A program made the translations under genes and the position numbers. The notes under the pieces are model-generated. The model searched no databases. It was given only the letters and a program-made list of their open reading frames with translations, and had not been told where the DNA came from. Shown piece by piece: positions 1-13,500 of a stretch of DNA of 64,000 bases (the stretch's first letter is position 1; the number at the start of each line of letters is the position of its first letter). This DNA is from Dirofilaria immitis. Lineage: Eukaryota > Nematoda > Chromadorea > Rhabditida > Onchocercidae. Where the stretch lies: contig JAKNDB010000109.1 of assembly GCA_024305405.1 (NCBI GenBank), positions 1,054,001-1,118,000 of the forward strand. The letters are read 5' to 3'.

Positions 1-1848
1 AGGAAACTATTTTGTGGTGGACTACCAGGAAGTGATATCGATGAAGGAAGGGTTAGTCGAGAAGTGATATGAGAACTGGCAAGAGGATGATATGAAATAT
101 GAACTGGACCATGCGGACTACTTCCAGTGCTATCGATAGAACGAGCCAAACAGCCACCACCAGTTGTTGTTAGCAATGTATTTCCATTACTTGACTGATT
201 ATGACGCAAACGTAGACGTGCTAACTGCAATTCACGACGCTGTCGCTCACGTAATAGTTCCAACTCAAGTCTGTGCCTTCAAAATGAATGAACTGATCAT
301 TTTCAGGAAAAGATAAATGACAAGTAAAAAGGAATAATAACAAAACCATAAGCGGTAAAGGAGAAACCAAAGTGACTCACTCATATTCATAATATTTCTG
401 GTTAGTAAAAAGCACTATTTAGTAAAAATAATATTACATTCAAAACACACCATCGATTCAATCGCAGCACACATTCTAAAACTTTCAAAAAGATGATCAC
501 ATAGCTTAATATTTGTGAAAAGTTTAATAAGGAAAGAGCTCATCAGCAAAAAAATAGGTACCTCTGTATAAGCGACTGTATTGAATCATCATCTTCTTCA
601 TTATATTCTTCATCAAGCTGAAAAAATTCTTTAAATTAGCAATTATAGTAATCATAAAAATATGAAAAAAGAATCATCCTATCTATCACTGTTTAGTATT
701 CTATGAATAATCGACATCGACATGGTATTCTTTATTTTCACAAATTATTTAAAAGAGATATATTTTGATGGATAATAATAAGGCACAAGAATTCTGTAAG
801 ATAATAGTTAATGATTATTTACTTAATAATTATTTGAATTGATAAGTATTCTTTCAATGCTTAAATATAACTAAAATAGGTAAGTAAATGTAAAAATAGG
901 AAAAGTATCTATTGATCTACTTGGAATTTCAAATAATGAATGAGTCTGATTTGATTACAATTTTTATCCAACTATTTTAATAATAAATGAGAATACTATG
1001 ATCTTCTTTTGATATTTAATATTTTCTCAGGGTGCATTAACTATATTGTGAACGAATGTAATATGGCTTGAAAATATCATGCTGTGATTTCTTGAGATGA
1101 AAATATTATGCATGTATTTCGATAAATTGCAATCCCACAAATCTCAATTATAAAAGAATTAATTTCATATTTTTCAATCCTTCACCTAATTGCTACATAT
1201 ACAATGACAGTAATCTAGTAATGACCCTTGTTATAATCATATTTAAACACCACAGAACAAATCATTCCCGTGCACCATCTGTTAGCAGTGAAGCACGATG
1301 TGCAAGAGTGAATAAACATGCAAATCCTGATAAGATGAAGAGCAATTTGACGTGAAATTTTAGATCCACAGATTGATTCATATAATGTAATTAAAAAAAG
1401 ATATAAGCATGATAGGTAGAACTTCACTTGTAATATTTCCAGAAGTAGCAGCATGATTCGTTTATCCTCATCGACCAGTACATTCCTTTCACGTTGCTTT
1501 TCCTGCAGTGTAAAAAGCATGCATTGCAAGCAAGCAAAAAATAGAGAAAATAAAAATACATATACAATAAAAAGAAAAATTAAGATACAGCAACATAATT
1601 TCAAAAACAAATTTTGCGAATTAAAAATTCTTTCTAGTAAACAAAACGAAAAACAGTGGGGAGAGATCCTGCGGATTTCAGAATTACCGGTTACTAAATT
1701 TTAGTCGCTTATTCAAAACTATTATCATTCGTGAGATATTTTGTTCATATTTTAATAGCTCTATTTATTTCGAAAATATATATTCAAATTATAGTAATAG
1801 AATTGTTTGTTATGTAGTGCAACATAAATTTCTAATAACAGCAGCAGC

Positions 1849-1881
<33 letters not shown>

Positions 1882-4800
1882 AAATATACGCCGAATATGA
1901 CCATTAAAAAAAAACAAGAAATTCCTAAAACACGCTTCGGATTATGAGTCTTTAATTCGTTCTAATTCATTTTCATCCAACCCACTGTCCAAATAGATCA
2001 TAAATGATTTTAAATAATCCAGTGATAATTTCACAAAAGTAAAACAGTGTAACCAACATTTACGCTGTAATAAACTATGCTGAATCTTACGCAACAAAAA
2101 GGCTTTTTTTCAGATATAATGGACAATTCGGCACATGCAACAAATCGAATGGAAAAACTATCAAAAAAACTAAATTGGTAGGCAGAATGAAAGCATGCAG
2201 ACAAACGGATATTCTTCAAACTGAAAACAGCCAAATTAAAATATTTATAAGAAGCATGAAGCACTCTCAAACTTGAAAGGACCAATAACAAATAGATTGA
2301 CAGCTAAAAGCTTGTATGACTTTTAAAATCTTTTCTAAGCAAATTTTTTTTAGCAATTTTTTTTAAAGTCAGTGAAAAATTACCATTCGAAAGATTACGA
2401 AGATACCTGTCTGATACTAAAGCATCCCTGTATTTGCAATCCACTTCACATGGAACGGGATTAAATGATACTTCAACTATTTTTTCTCCCCAATGAAGAT
2501 ACATTTTCCAATAACAAACTGTTTCTTATAAAGCGAAAAAAAAATTATAACTGATAGTACACATGCAAAAACAATAAGCTTGATGTGCAATGAAATTTAA
2601 AATGTTTTGTTTCTTGAATGAATATATCCGAAAATTTATCTCAAGAATTTTCATAGTAAAACTCTCTAAAATAATGTTTGCTTTGGGCCAATCTATCAAA
2701 TCCGGTTGCTAATCTTCCGTAAATAATAAAAAATTATCATTATCCTTCCCAATTCTTTTAAAAATCTGAAAGAAATTTGTTAAATCATAAAATTAGTCTA
2801 AAAAATATATGAATGAATAAACTGACAGAAAGCTTAAGTTCACATAAAACACACAAAGACAAGAAAGCAAAGCAATAGGATAGAAATGAAATATAAAAGA
2901 ACAAAAGTGAAGTTACTACATATACGTACATCCCGTTACAAAAGCGCATTGATGCATTCTGCAAGCGATTTTTTTATAAAATATGAAATAAGCTAAAATA
3001 GCTTCAGATGTCTACTGGATACATGAGAAATTTGATAAGCAGTAAAATAAATTGTCCACATACGCAAAATATATATCAGAAAGATACAGCCATATGCAAA
3101 AGTGCAAGAGAAAGCAATATGTGCAGACACAACAATGCTTCATGTAATGATGATGCTGATAAGTGAAAAGACGACGATAACTTTCCTGATTTAATATATA
3201 AATAAATATATATTTAGCGAACAATCCATGCTACTTTATTCGTACATATCTTGCGAACTAGTTCAAATAAAAACTATTATTTTTATGAAAATGAAAAGCG
3301 GAAAAACCTGAAAGTCATAGTCGGAATTGTAAGACGTCGTTGGACTAAACATATGATCGAGCGGATCACGTGTGCTAATCAACTCCGTTTGACTAGCCGA
3401 ATCACTGAAATGCGTTGGTGGTGGTGTACCAACATGAAATACCGGTCCTTTCGGTACTGTCATTGTAGCAAGTTCATTCGTCGATCTTTGCGCTGTTTCG
3501 CGCGCTTCAGACATCGTGATGCAAGGTTGCTGAGACATGTGAATTGCGTCCATCGATGAAACCTGCGTTAAACCTGCTTTTTGAATATCTATATTTGCGA
3601 CATTATTGACACGGTAATTTGGCTGCGTTGAATTAACGATATGAGGTACCGTTGGACAACATCCATGCGTACCTAATGTCGTTGTTAGCGCTGATTCCAA
3701 ATTTTCAAATTTTGCTAGTGGAGCTGAATTCGTTGTTGAACCACCACCATCCGGTAACGCTGTCGTACTGTTGCTGATTTGGGTAGCTGCTATATGAACG
3801 TTTGCTGTTGCCTCGTCGTTGTTTGCAACATTTGGTGATGCTACCCTTGGATAATTTCCATCTTCTGATTTTTCATTTCCTCCTCCTCCACCTTCTCCTG
3901 CACCGCTTATATTTTTCATATCTTCCGATGCATGCTTTGCTGCATCATTGGCAGGCACAGCCTTCTGTAGTAAAATGTAATTTTGCAGTAACGAGAAATA
4001 TAAAATATAAATTTTTAAAATTTTGAATAAAATGAATGTCAGAAAGGATAAGAAGAAAAAATGAATTAATGTGGATGAAACCAAATGGAAAATTTGAAAC
4101 TTTAAACATCAATAATAGGTTGATTTTCTATACAGAATTAAATATATACCAGAAAGGAATATTGGATAGAAATTAACCTAGTTTTTTGTCGGTGAAAGGG
4201 TCCCGAAATTCCCCAAAAACCGAAGTGAAATTATTGCTCACTTATCAAGTAATAATTCAAAATCGAGGATGCAACTAATAAGACAGAAGCAAAACTGTGA
4301 TGGGCCTGGCAGCTATAAATTGATATATTGCTGCTACCATTGTTAAACAAAAGCCTTTCTAGAAAAGCACAAGAAGCATTTCTGATCAAAAGAAAGAATG
4401 CTTAAAATATGTACAATACTGCAAAGAAAAAAAGTGGCTTCACCAATTAACTGATTAAAAATTAAAAATATTGAAAAAATGGACCGAACTTATTAGAGAG
4501 TTTTCACAATAAGCCCATTTTAAGCGCAAGTGAAGATATATGCAAAAGGAAAGAAAAGACATGCGTCATTTGTTTTTTCTCGGCCCCAAAGAATATTTTA
4601 ATTGACAAAACGTTAACGTTTTGTATAGGGATGCAGGTAACTTACACTTTGCGAATTCTACCTCTCTCCAATTACGTCATCCATTTTATACCCGATGTTT
4701 ATCTACAACATATTTCACAAAATACAAATATAATATTAATTGGAATATATAAACAAAAGAAATTTGCCAACATAACTTACTCTATCAACTCCAAAATTGA

Positions 4801-7581
4801 TATCCTGTACATTTGTAACACCTGCATGAAGTATACCCGCTGCACTTGGTGATTGATGTTCAGTAGGAAGTGGTGGAATATGACCGGTAACATCAACACT
4901 TAGTGGTGGTACAGAACCAGTTTCACGAGGCTCAACATGAATTACCTAAAAAAACCACAAATTAATTCACAAAATGATTCATAAGTATTCGTTAAGGAGC
5001 AAATAACGAAAAAAAATGATAACCTTCTGTAGAGCATCAGCAAGTTCATTCAACGTATCAACATGAAGGACATTAGCCTCTGGAGTAGCGCTTGTTTTAC
5101 CAGGTGTTACCGTTCCAGATACGATATTTGACAATGTCGTTGGTACCAACGGCGCTATCGAAGCGTTATGCAAACCAGGCGTTGCTGGAGACTGCTGTGT
5201 CTGTGTTAGTGATGTAACAGTTTCATTACCGAGGTAAGCAACTTCCTCCATTTGTTCGCCTTGCATTTTCTGACTCAACGCCAGTAACTTATCATTCAGA
5301 TCGGTTAAATTATGCGTTAAATTGCTACAAATGGATGGCGTATGCGGCAAGGATGCACATGATAATGAACCTAGAAAATTAGAATACCTGATGTATTTTC
5401 CAAATAATTGTCGATAATCAATTTATCAAGAAAATCAAAGTGAAAGTCAATAACGTCCATATTCAAGAGAGATAAAATTGGATTCTGTGCAATATAAATC
5501 TCTAACTCATCACCATCAATACCAGTGCAATTAAACTGCATAACAATTTTAACAATCTTATTTGTTTCCCAAATAATTCCAGTAGGATTTTTCCAAGAAG
5601 CAAAGGGCTTTTTCTTACCTCCAGGAACTGCAGGAAGATCAGGTGGTGGAACCGATCCTGAATTCACCACATTTGGAATGTTATTTGGTGGATTCACGCC
5701 GCTTACTTTACAAAGTTCGCTTTCCAGTTTTTTGAGTGTTGTACGTGATTCAGCGTTTGGCATATGCTGCGGAACTACTGCTGATATACTAACAGTATGG
5801 GATGGAATAACTGTCGGTGCAGACGTACAACTATTAATGGCAATTACAACTGGCGAAGTATCCTTTGCCTTCAAAATTAGGTATGTACTTCAATTTCCTA
5901 ACAAATAAGCACTGAGAAAATTAACATTGATAAAACAATTCTCTAAATTTTAAAATTAAATTCCATGAAAAAGAGGTTGCAAGGAATATTTAAACAGCGA
6001 TTAATCCGTATAACAAATGCTTATCTATTAAAGAAATGCATGGGAAAGTATAAATAGTTGGAGAATGGAAGAAAGGTATGTGAGGATTTTCTCGAGTATT
6101 TGAAAAATTAAACATGGACTGCTGAATTGAATTGATTAAGATGATGGCCCGAACTCAAACTGAGATATATAAAATTGCGAACTAAGAGTGACAGCTTAAG
6201 ATTCTCTAATGGTACAATTATTTGTGCGACTGACCATCACTGTCGTAATTTCCTTACCAGTAACAGTTAATGACAATGATTGTATCTAAAGCCAATAAAA
6301 ACTTCGAGAATATCAAAGACGATAACGACTTTCAATTATGCAGAACTACTGAGAATACGAATCCATCTACTGCAAATTCCATCTACTTTCACGTTGCAAA
6401 TTGAATAAGCGCTACACACCAATCAAAACTGAACGCTACAGTAACCTTCTAATCCTTTCAAGTAAATCATTTCGTTTGATAGCTCCAATATGTTAATGCA
6501 TAAGCTCATTTTTTCAATAGCAATTAATTTCTGAAGATTGATAAAAATAACAGTTGACCAAATAGCGCTCACTCAAGAAATATACTTCTAACAAATCCTA
6601 CTGAAGCAGAAATATATTGTTGTCTGTAACAGAACAAGATTTGAAACAAAGAGCATGCCATCAGTTTACCTTCTAGATCTCAATCGCTTCCCATTTCAAA
6701 GAATCCTTACCTTACAATCCTAATACCCTAATAAGACAAGTAAGAATCTAATAAAAAGAATTTAACTTCATCATTCATCAAATATTAAAATATTAAGCTA
6801 CTAGATGTACTCTTGTACTTACTGCGTGTTCTTGAAGATTTGAATTAAGTGATGAAAGAGTAGTTGAATTATTCATATCAACAGGCAATGTTGATTTGGT
6901 AACCAAAAACGCGATGTTTTGGTTGTTGCTGTTGTTACAGCAGGAGTTGGAACAGTAGTATTTGTTGTTGTTGTTGTTGTTGTGGTGTTTGATGCAACAG
7001 TATGTGAAGCAACTGAAACTGAAGATTGCTGAGTTGAAGATGGTGGAAGATGCGCTATTCCTGAACTCTGCGTTATCGCAACTGATTTCGGTGCAACAAC
7101 GGATGCTGCGATAGTATCTGTTATCTGAAAAACGAGAGCAGTATTCAAAATATGGATTGCACTGAATGCACTTCTCTACCGTTGAATTTATCTCCTTGCC
7201 TGAAAATTTGAACAGTTATTACCTATTGTTATTTACGACTTTTAAACTCAAGGTCAACTTTAAAGAAAATTGTATTGGTTTCAAAACTTCCATAAAAAGC
7301 ACTAAATCACTCACCGACTGTGGAATAGTAGAATTCAACGTTGTTTGATCAAGCGACTGATTTTTCACAGCAGTGGCAGGCTGAACAGCCTGAAAATTCT
7401 GCAGAGAGGATGTACCTGCTAACGTTATGTTTGATTCTCCCGAAATACCCGAAGCAGCAGTAGTATTAGTCGAAACGTTCGACTGGCTTACTGTCGTTTC
7501 AATATTCGCATTTGTTGATGTTGAATCCACAAAACTGATAATTTTAGCACCAACTGCTTTTATTGGATCAGCAACAATCAT
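1..7581 (-). other. wnk-1: WNK low-complexity tail with RFxV motif and C-terminal coiled coil
   Basis: Exons 7581-7315, 7124-6823, 5868-5619, 5370-5024, 4945-4781 and 3964-3308 encode Ser/Thr/Asn/Pro-rich sequence, including an eight-threonine run, as expected for WNK linkers. Exon 7124-6823 contains SRFLVTKS, an RFxV motif of the type bound by SPAK/OSR1 C-terminal domains. Exon 617-562 is acidic ([18 protein letters not shown]). Exon 276-1 reads [20 protein letters not shown], which fits the conserved helix near the WNK C-terminus (human DLKLELRRLRDKHLKEI). The stop codon lies beyond position 1. The small exon 1502-1428 ([20 protein letters not shown]) is phase-compatible but has no homolog I can recall. 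Confidence 0.8.
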
Positions 7582-10500
7582 CTGGAAATAATTAATAAAT
7601 ATGAAATAATATATGACCGTGATTGCAAACACTGCAACATTAAAGATTAATTCTAACCTGGATAATTTTTTCGAGCTGATCTACAACAATTCCTACTTGT
7701 GGATTCGTTAAACAATCCTGATCCAACTGAAACAAAATCAAAAAAAAATAGGTTTTGTAACTAGGAAAATGGATAGAAGAAAGAGTACGGAACTCTTTTC
7801 TATGTTAGCCTATTAACGAACAGTATGATCCTAAAATCACAATCTGGAACGTCGGATGATAAATGCGATTTGTAGAGTGCGATTTGCATTATTTGCAAGA
7901 GATGATAATGATTTTCTCTATATCTTTTTCTTTTTGCATTTCCTCCTCTTTTCAATTCTTTTTCTTGTTTCTTTTTGGTGTTTCTTTTCCTTTTTCTGTT
8001 AAAACCATATTTCATTGATCTTTACTTAGTTTCAAATCAGAACTAGAACAGTTCGGTTAGAAATTCAGGTCTACAGCAAGACTATCCAAACGATAGTCCA
8101 TTCTAATAATATGTAATATGCTACTTTTTCTTACACAGCTATTATTGAGATTTTATACTAGTTATCTATGTTACAAATCACCTTTATATTTTTCATCAAT
8201 AAACAGAATCAAAGAATATACCAATTTCTTCGTAATCACAGATGGCTTATCAGAATCCGGTGCAAACTGAAATGTGACCGTTTTGTGCGATGTGTCGAGA
8301 CGGCAACTGACCAACTGGAAAATTGAAATAAAAGATTTGTCTTAACGAACATCAACGCCAACACGAAAAATATTCGTGATAAATTGAAATCTTTGTATTT
8401 CATTTACGAATAAACTAAAATATTCAAAAAATTAAGTAAATCTTTCTTTCGCTATCCGAGAGAACAGTATAAAAAAAGCTTAAATTAATATATTTTCGAT
8501 AACATTTGAGTGGAATTCATAATATTTACGTATATTTGCTTAAATTTATCAAAAACTGCATACTGGTTGCTGATTAATTTCATCTGTAACAACGCGAAGC
8601 ACTTCGATCACAACTTTTTCTTCGATTTCTTATGTTTAACGGCTCCATCATGGTGATCATCGTTTTCCGGTGAAGTGCCACCTGGCTGCTGTTGCTGCTG
8701 TAGTTGTTGTGACTGTTGCGACTGTTGTTGCGATTGTTGTTGCTGTTGCGATTGCTGCTGTTGTTCAAGCGCTGCAGCTGCTTCGCGTTCCTAAATAAAA
8801 TTAACAATTGAACACCGCATAATATTCATTCATGATATCAACTCATTCTCGATGGAATTCATATCACTGATAAAATGAAAAGGCTATATATTTTGTTGAT
8901 ATTAAATCAACTAATCATTCGATATGGTATTTCCAAAACTCATTTAAATATTGGACCATGTTAAGATTATCAACAGTGTGACATGTAAGTTGTTTTTAAC
9001 GAATACTCCATTATCATTTAACGTGTGGATTATTCCTTCAAAAATCATTGTTTACTAAATGCAGCTCATACTTTTATATCGATAATCTCATGTTTTTTCC
9101 GTCATGACAAATCTTTTAACGGATAACTATAAAAACCTGATTAAACGAAGTGGCAAACGTAAAAATTTCCGAAATAAAATCAAAAATTGCTAGAGTAAAA
9201 TCTGTCCAAACGTTATCACTTACTAAACGTTCCTTTCTCTAGCTCGCAGTAGCATTTCACTACGAATTGCTTCTTCCTCTTGCTTTCTTTGTTCCTCTTC
9301 TCGTAAACGTTTCAATTCCGCATGTCGGAATTCCCGATCACGCTTAAATGCTTCAACCTGAAATTTAAAAACTCATGTCTCAGCAGATATCAATTTTATA
9401 TTCAGCTGCATTCCAAGATAAAAGATTGAATTTCGATACATATAATTAAATCAGACCTTATCCTTGATAAGCTTCGTGATCATGCGCGTATCTTCTTCAG
9501 GAATATGCTGCTGTTCAATCATTTGCTGTACTACTTCTTCCGCTTTATCAGTTTCGATGTCAAAAGCAAATTGCAATCCTTCATTTTCTTTAAAACGATA
9601 TTGCTTCCGTTTTTTCTCGTCAAACACTCTCAGCTGCATTTGAATCTAGAAGATTTTCGATTTCAGTGAAATAAATTTGAATCAAATCAATTCTACGGCA
9701 TAATGTTAAGTGAACATAAAGTGGAGTAATCTAAGCATCGTCGGATTACAAAATGAAAATAAATTACTTCAGAATTAACATCACTAAGATCCGCGTCTCG
9801 GTTTTTGATTTCAACCCGTATACCGATTAGCTCTTCTGGCGTGAAGAAATCATCTGACAACAACTGTTTCACGGTCGATCTGAAAAATACCAAAGTATGA
9901 AGTGATATTTTGATATCTAAATACTGCTCTTCAAGTAAGTGAGCGAGATAAAAGAACAACTAATGAGTGAAATAATTTCAATTAATCTATTTAAAGAAAT
10001 TTAGGAAACAAAAAATATTCGAAAATGTTCCAAACCTTTCTTCACGACGAACCCGTATGCATCGATCAATAATCTCCCGAATTTCAGGATACTGTTGGGG
10101 AATTCTACTGAAGCACTCTGGTTTCACACCCTGAAATAACGAATAATAACTTTCCAGCAAATATCCACAAAATATACATAAGTTTATTTCGATATTATAA
10201 AATTTATTTATGGATAAATGAATGAATTTGACACTTACTTCACTCCCAAACTACAATCAAAATTTTATATGGACGTTCCAAAACTCAGTCTGTTTAGATA
10301 CTCAAATCGAAAATGTTTTAAATCTACGCAACACAAGCAAATGTTGTAAGATCAACGATTACTGCAGCACATTACAATGTAAGAACTTACTGTAGTAACT
10401 TTACGATAAATTTGAGCAGGAAATTGACACTCGCTATAGGGATATTCACCAGTAACCATTTCCAACAAACACATTCCAAATGCGTATACATCAACACTTT

Positions 10501-13500
10501 CATCATACATTTCTTCGTACATTTCAGGTGCCATAAATTCTGGTGTTCCTGGACGCAATCTTATCATGACTAAGATTAATAGTAACAACAAATATCCCTC
10601 TTACTAAAAGCACTATGAATCAGTAGAACTGGCGAAGTTCATTCCTTTGATAAGAGATAGACCAATTTTATGATTCGACAAAAAATAAATGAAGCAACTG
10701 GTGAATAATGGTCGACAAAAATAATAAAATGCAAAGATAATTCTTACCAATAACACTTTTAGCATATGACTTATTTTTCAGAGTTGCTAATCCCAAGTCA
10801 CCAATTTTAACACTTCCCGTTGTACCTGTGATAAAAATGTTATCACATTTGAGATCTCTGTGAATTACCGGTGGATTGCGCGAATGAAGGAAAGAAAGTC
10901 CCTTCAAAATTTGCCGACACCATGACTTTAGCACCTAAAAACAATTAATTTGTTTCATTTTTAATCAAACGATACTCAGTGCTCTTTTCTCTTCCTGAAA
11001 GTTTTCCAAAACAGGGTGATAGACTTCTCTTTCACTCTCCAATCGATAGCAGTCTGTCTCAACAAATACACCGATCTTACTTCTAAAATTGTTCATTGAT
11101 GCACTTTTATTGTAACCTTTATGTTGATCCGTTTAAATCGTTTCAGATACATTTTCAACGTTCCAGACGTCATCAACTCTGTTACCAATACAATGTATCT
11201 AAAAACTATTATTTATCCTGACACTGTTGCACGTATAAAACGAAACATTCAAAAAAATTCCAAAAATGTGTAATGATCTGAAATTTTTTTCATCCCGGAA
11301 CTTGCACATAAATTCCATCAATTTTAAACTATTTTTGAAATTATCCTAAAATCAAATGGGCAATACCATCTTCACTGCCTTGTTTCATAACATGACAAAA
11401 TATAATTTACAATTCAAATACAGAAAATAAATCATTTGCTCGAACTAACTGTAAGGCAATCAATGCATATCCACTATAAAACAGATGCAAAAATAAGCTC
11501 AATTAAGGTATGTCCAAACGACAAGGACTACCTCTTTTGCCAGCATGATCTTGTCTTTCCCAATAATCATAGAATCGTACAATATTGGGATGTTGCAAGC
11601 CTTTTAGCATTTCAGCTTCCTCTCGAAAACGCTGTCGTTCTGCCTAAATATTGCATTAAGCAAATAAATTTAAGGTTTAAATCACATATTTATTTTTGAG
11701 GCAAATTATTTCTTAGAGTGATGACGCCATTTGGCTCAAAAATAAGTTTTCAATCTCTTGATTTTAAAAAATAGATTAACAGTTAAAGAGATTGAGGTAG
11801 ATTTAAAAAAGGCTGTTGAAAAACTGCTCTCAAATTTGAAGATAATGCTATAAAAATCATGATTAAAGCAAAGATACGAAAAATTAATTGAGGTATGTCC
11901 AAACGATAAGGACCAACTCTTTCGTACTTTAAGAAAAACCAAGAAATATATCATTGACACAAATAATATTTTGACTAGTAAAAAGAATTTCATGATGACT
12001 GAACTTATAGCATCTTATTCAGATAATATATTGGATGGAAATCAATGATTATGCGAATTGATTAAAATTTTGCAAAAATTTCTTCTGAACGACAGAGCCC
12101 AAGTGACATGGTATACCAAATTCTATTGTAGAAATAATTTCACACTGAATCAAATATCTGTATATGACTTTCTTTTTTTCTTCCTCGAAGACAAAAATTA
12201 ACCTTGTTTAATTTGCTCTCTTGAAGTTCACACCATGCAACCGCGACTCCTGTTTCCGTGTCCAAGCCACGGTAAACAGTTTTGAACGATCCACGTCCTA
12301 ATTCTTCGTCAAATTTCAAAATCGCCCATCTTAACAAATTATATGCCAAAAAAATTTGTTTGCAAAAACAGTCAAGAGAACAAGTTTGAAAATGAATATT
12401 CCTCCTATTTAACGTAAATATCTTAGTTCCTAAATTTAATTAAAACCTTACTTCTAAGAGTCCTCTATCAAGCTCGCGTCCTAGGTTGCAAATCTCCGGA
12501 CCGGATTAAAAGCTAATTACTTTACTAGTACATTCCTCTTGTAAATTCATCTCAGAAACTACTACAATGCAGCATTTGTGAAAAGAAATCAACTTTATTA
12601 ATACCTGGTGATTTATCGATGGGCTTCTCCTCTTCCGCATCGACATCATCATCCACTATCTCTCGCTGTTTTTCCTCTGTTCGAGCTATCTATAGATTAA
12701 TTTAGAATGTTTGAATTACTGAAAAATTTGTGGAATAATGGACAAGCTAAGAGAGAAGCGAAACTAACTAAGACTTAAAAATCAGATGCCATAACAGAAA
12801 TTTTAATTTTTATTAATTACAGATTCGAGTGACATAAATCTTCGCGTGCTGAAGATAGCAATAAATCAGACGATCATTACAACAATCAATATTATAACCG
12901 ATAGCTACGCAAGGTATAAGGAATAATATTATATAATGCTTTATACTTATGTAGCACTTCTCCACATTAGAAGAAATATAATAGCTATCAAAGATGTTAC
13001 AGAAGTGAAAATATTATTATACATACCTCATCTTTCTTCTCATTCTCATGTAACGGTAAAGGCGATGGAGTTTCCAAAATTACTGCACTGCTCTCTTCAA
13101 TTTTTCCCTTTTCATCTTCTTCATTTACCGTTTCATGAATCTTTTTCTTTTCACTTCTTTTATCATCCGATGGTATTGTAGGTGAAGGTGCAGCTGGGAT
13201 TCTGTAACATGCCTTCCTTTCCATTTAAATATCCTTTTATTTAAAAACGAAAAGAATAACAAGATAATGACATTTATCGGATATAACTGATATTGCTAAG
13301 ATTTCGATTTCAATACATATCGGGAATAATTTAGTTTACTTGCTATCGATATAGAGAACAAACATCTATAATACCAAACTAATAACAGTTTATTTCAGCT
13401 GAATTCAATCCATGTCACACTTCCTTCCCTTCTGCCGATTTATTGCGGGAAATTCAACGACACTAATTTGAATTCATTATGTGGAAAAAGTGAAGAAATA

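Noticed and set aside
2304..2504. Minus-strand frame [20 protein letters not shown] with a GTAATT donor, between WNK exons
   Set aside because: The residue mix looks protein-like, but no good acceptor in matching phase was found and it resembles no WNK segment. It may be a missed exon but is not supported.
5371..5618. Extension of the WNK exon past 5619 ([20 protein letters not shown] and on)
   Set aside because: A GTAAGA donor at 5618 and an in-phase acceptor at 5371 join the flanking exons cleanly, so this stretch is intron read-through.
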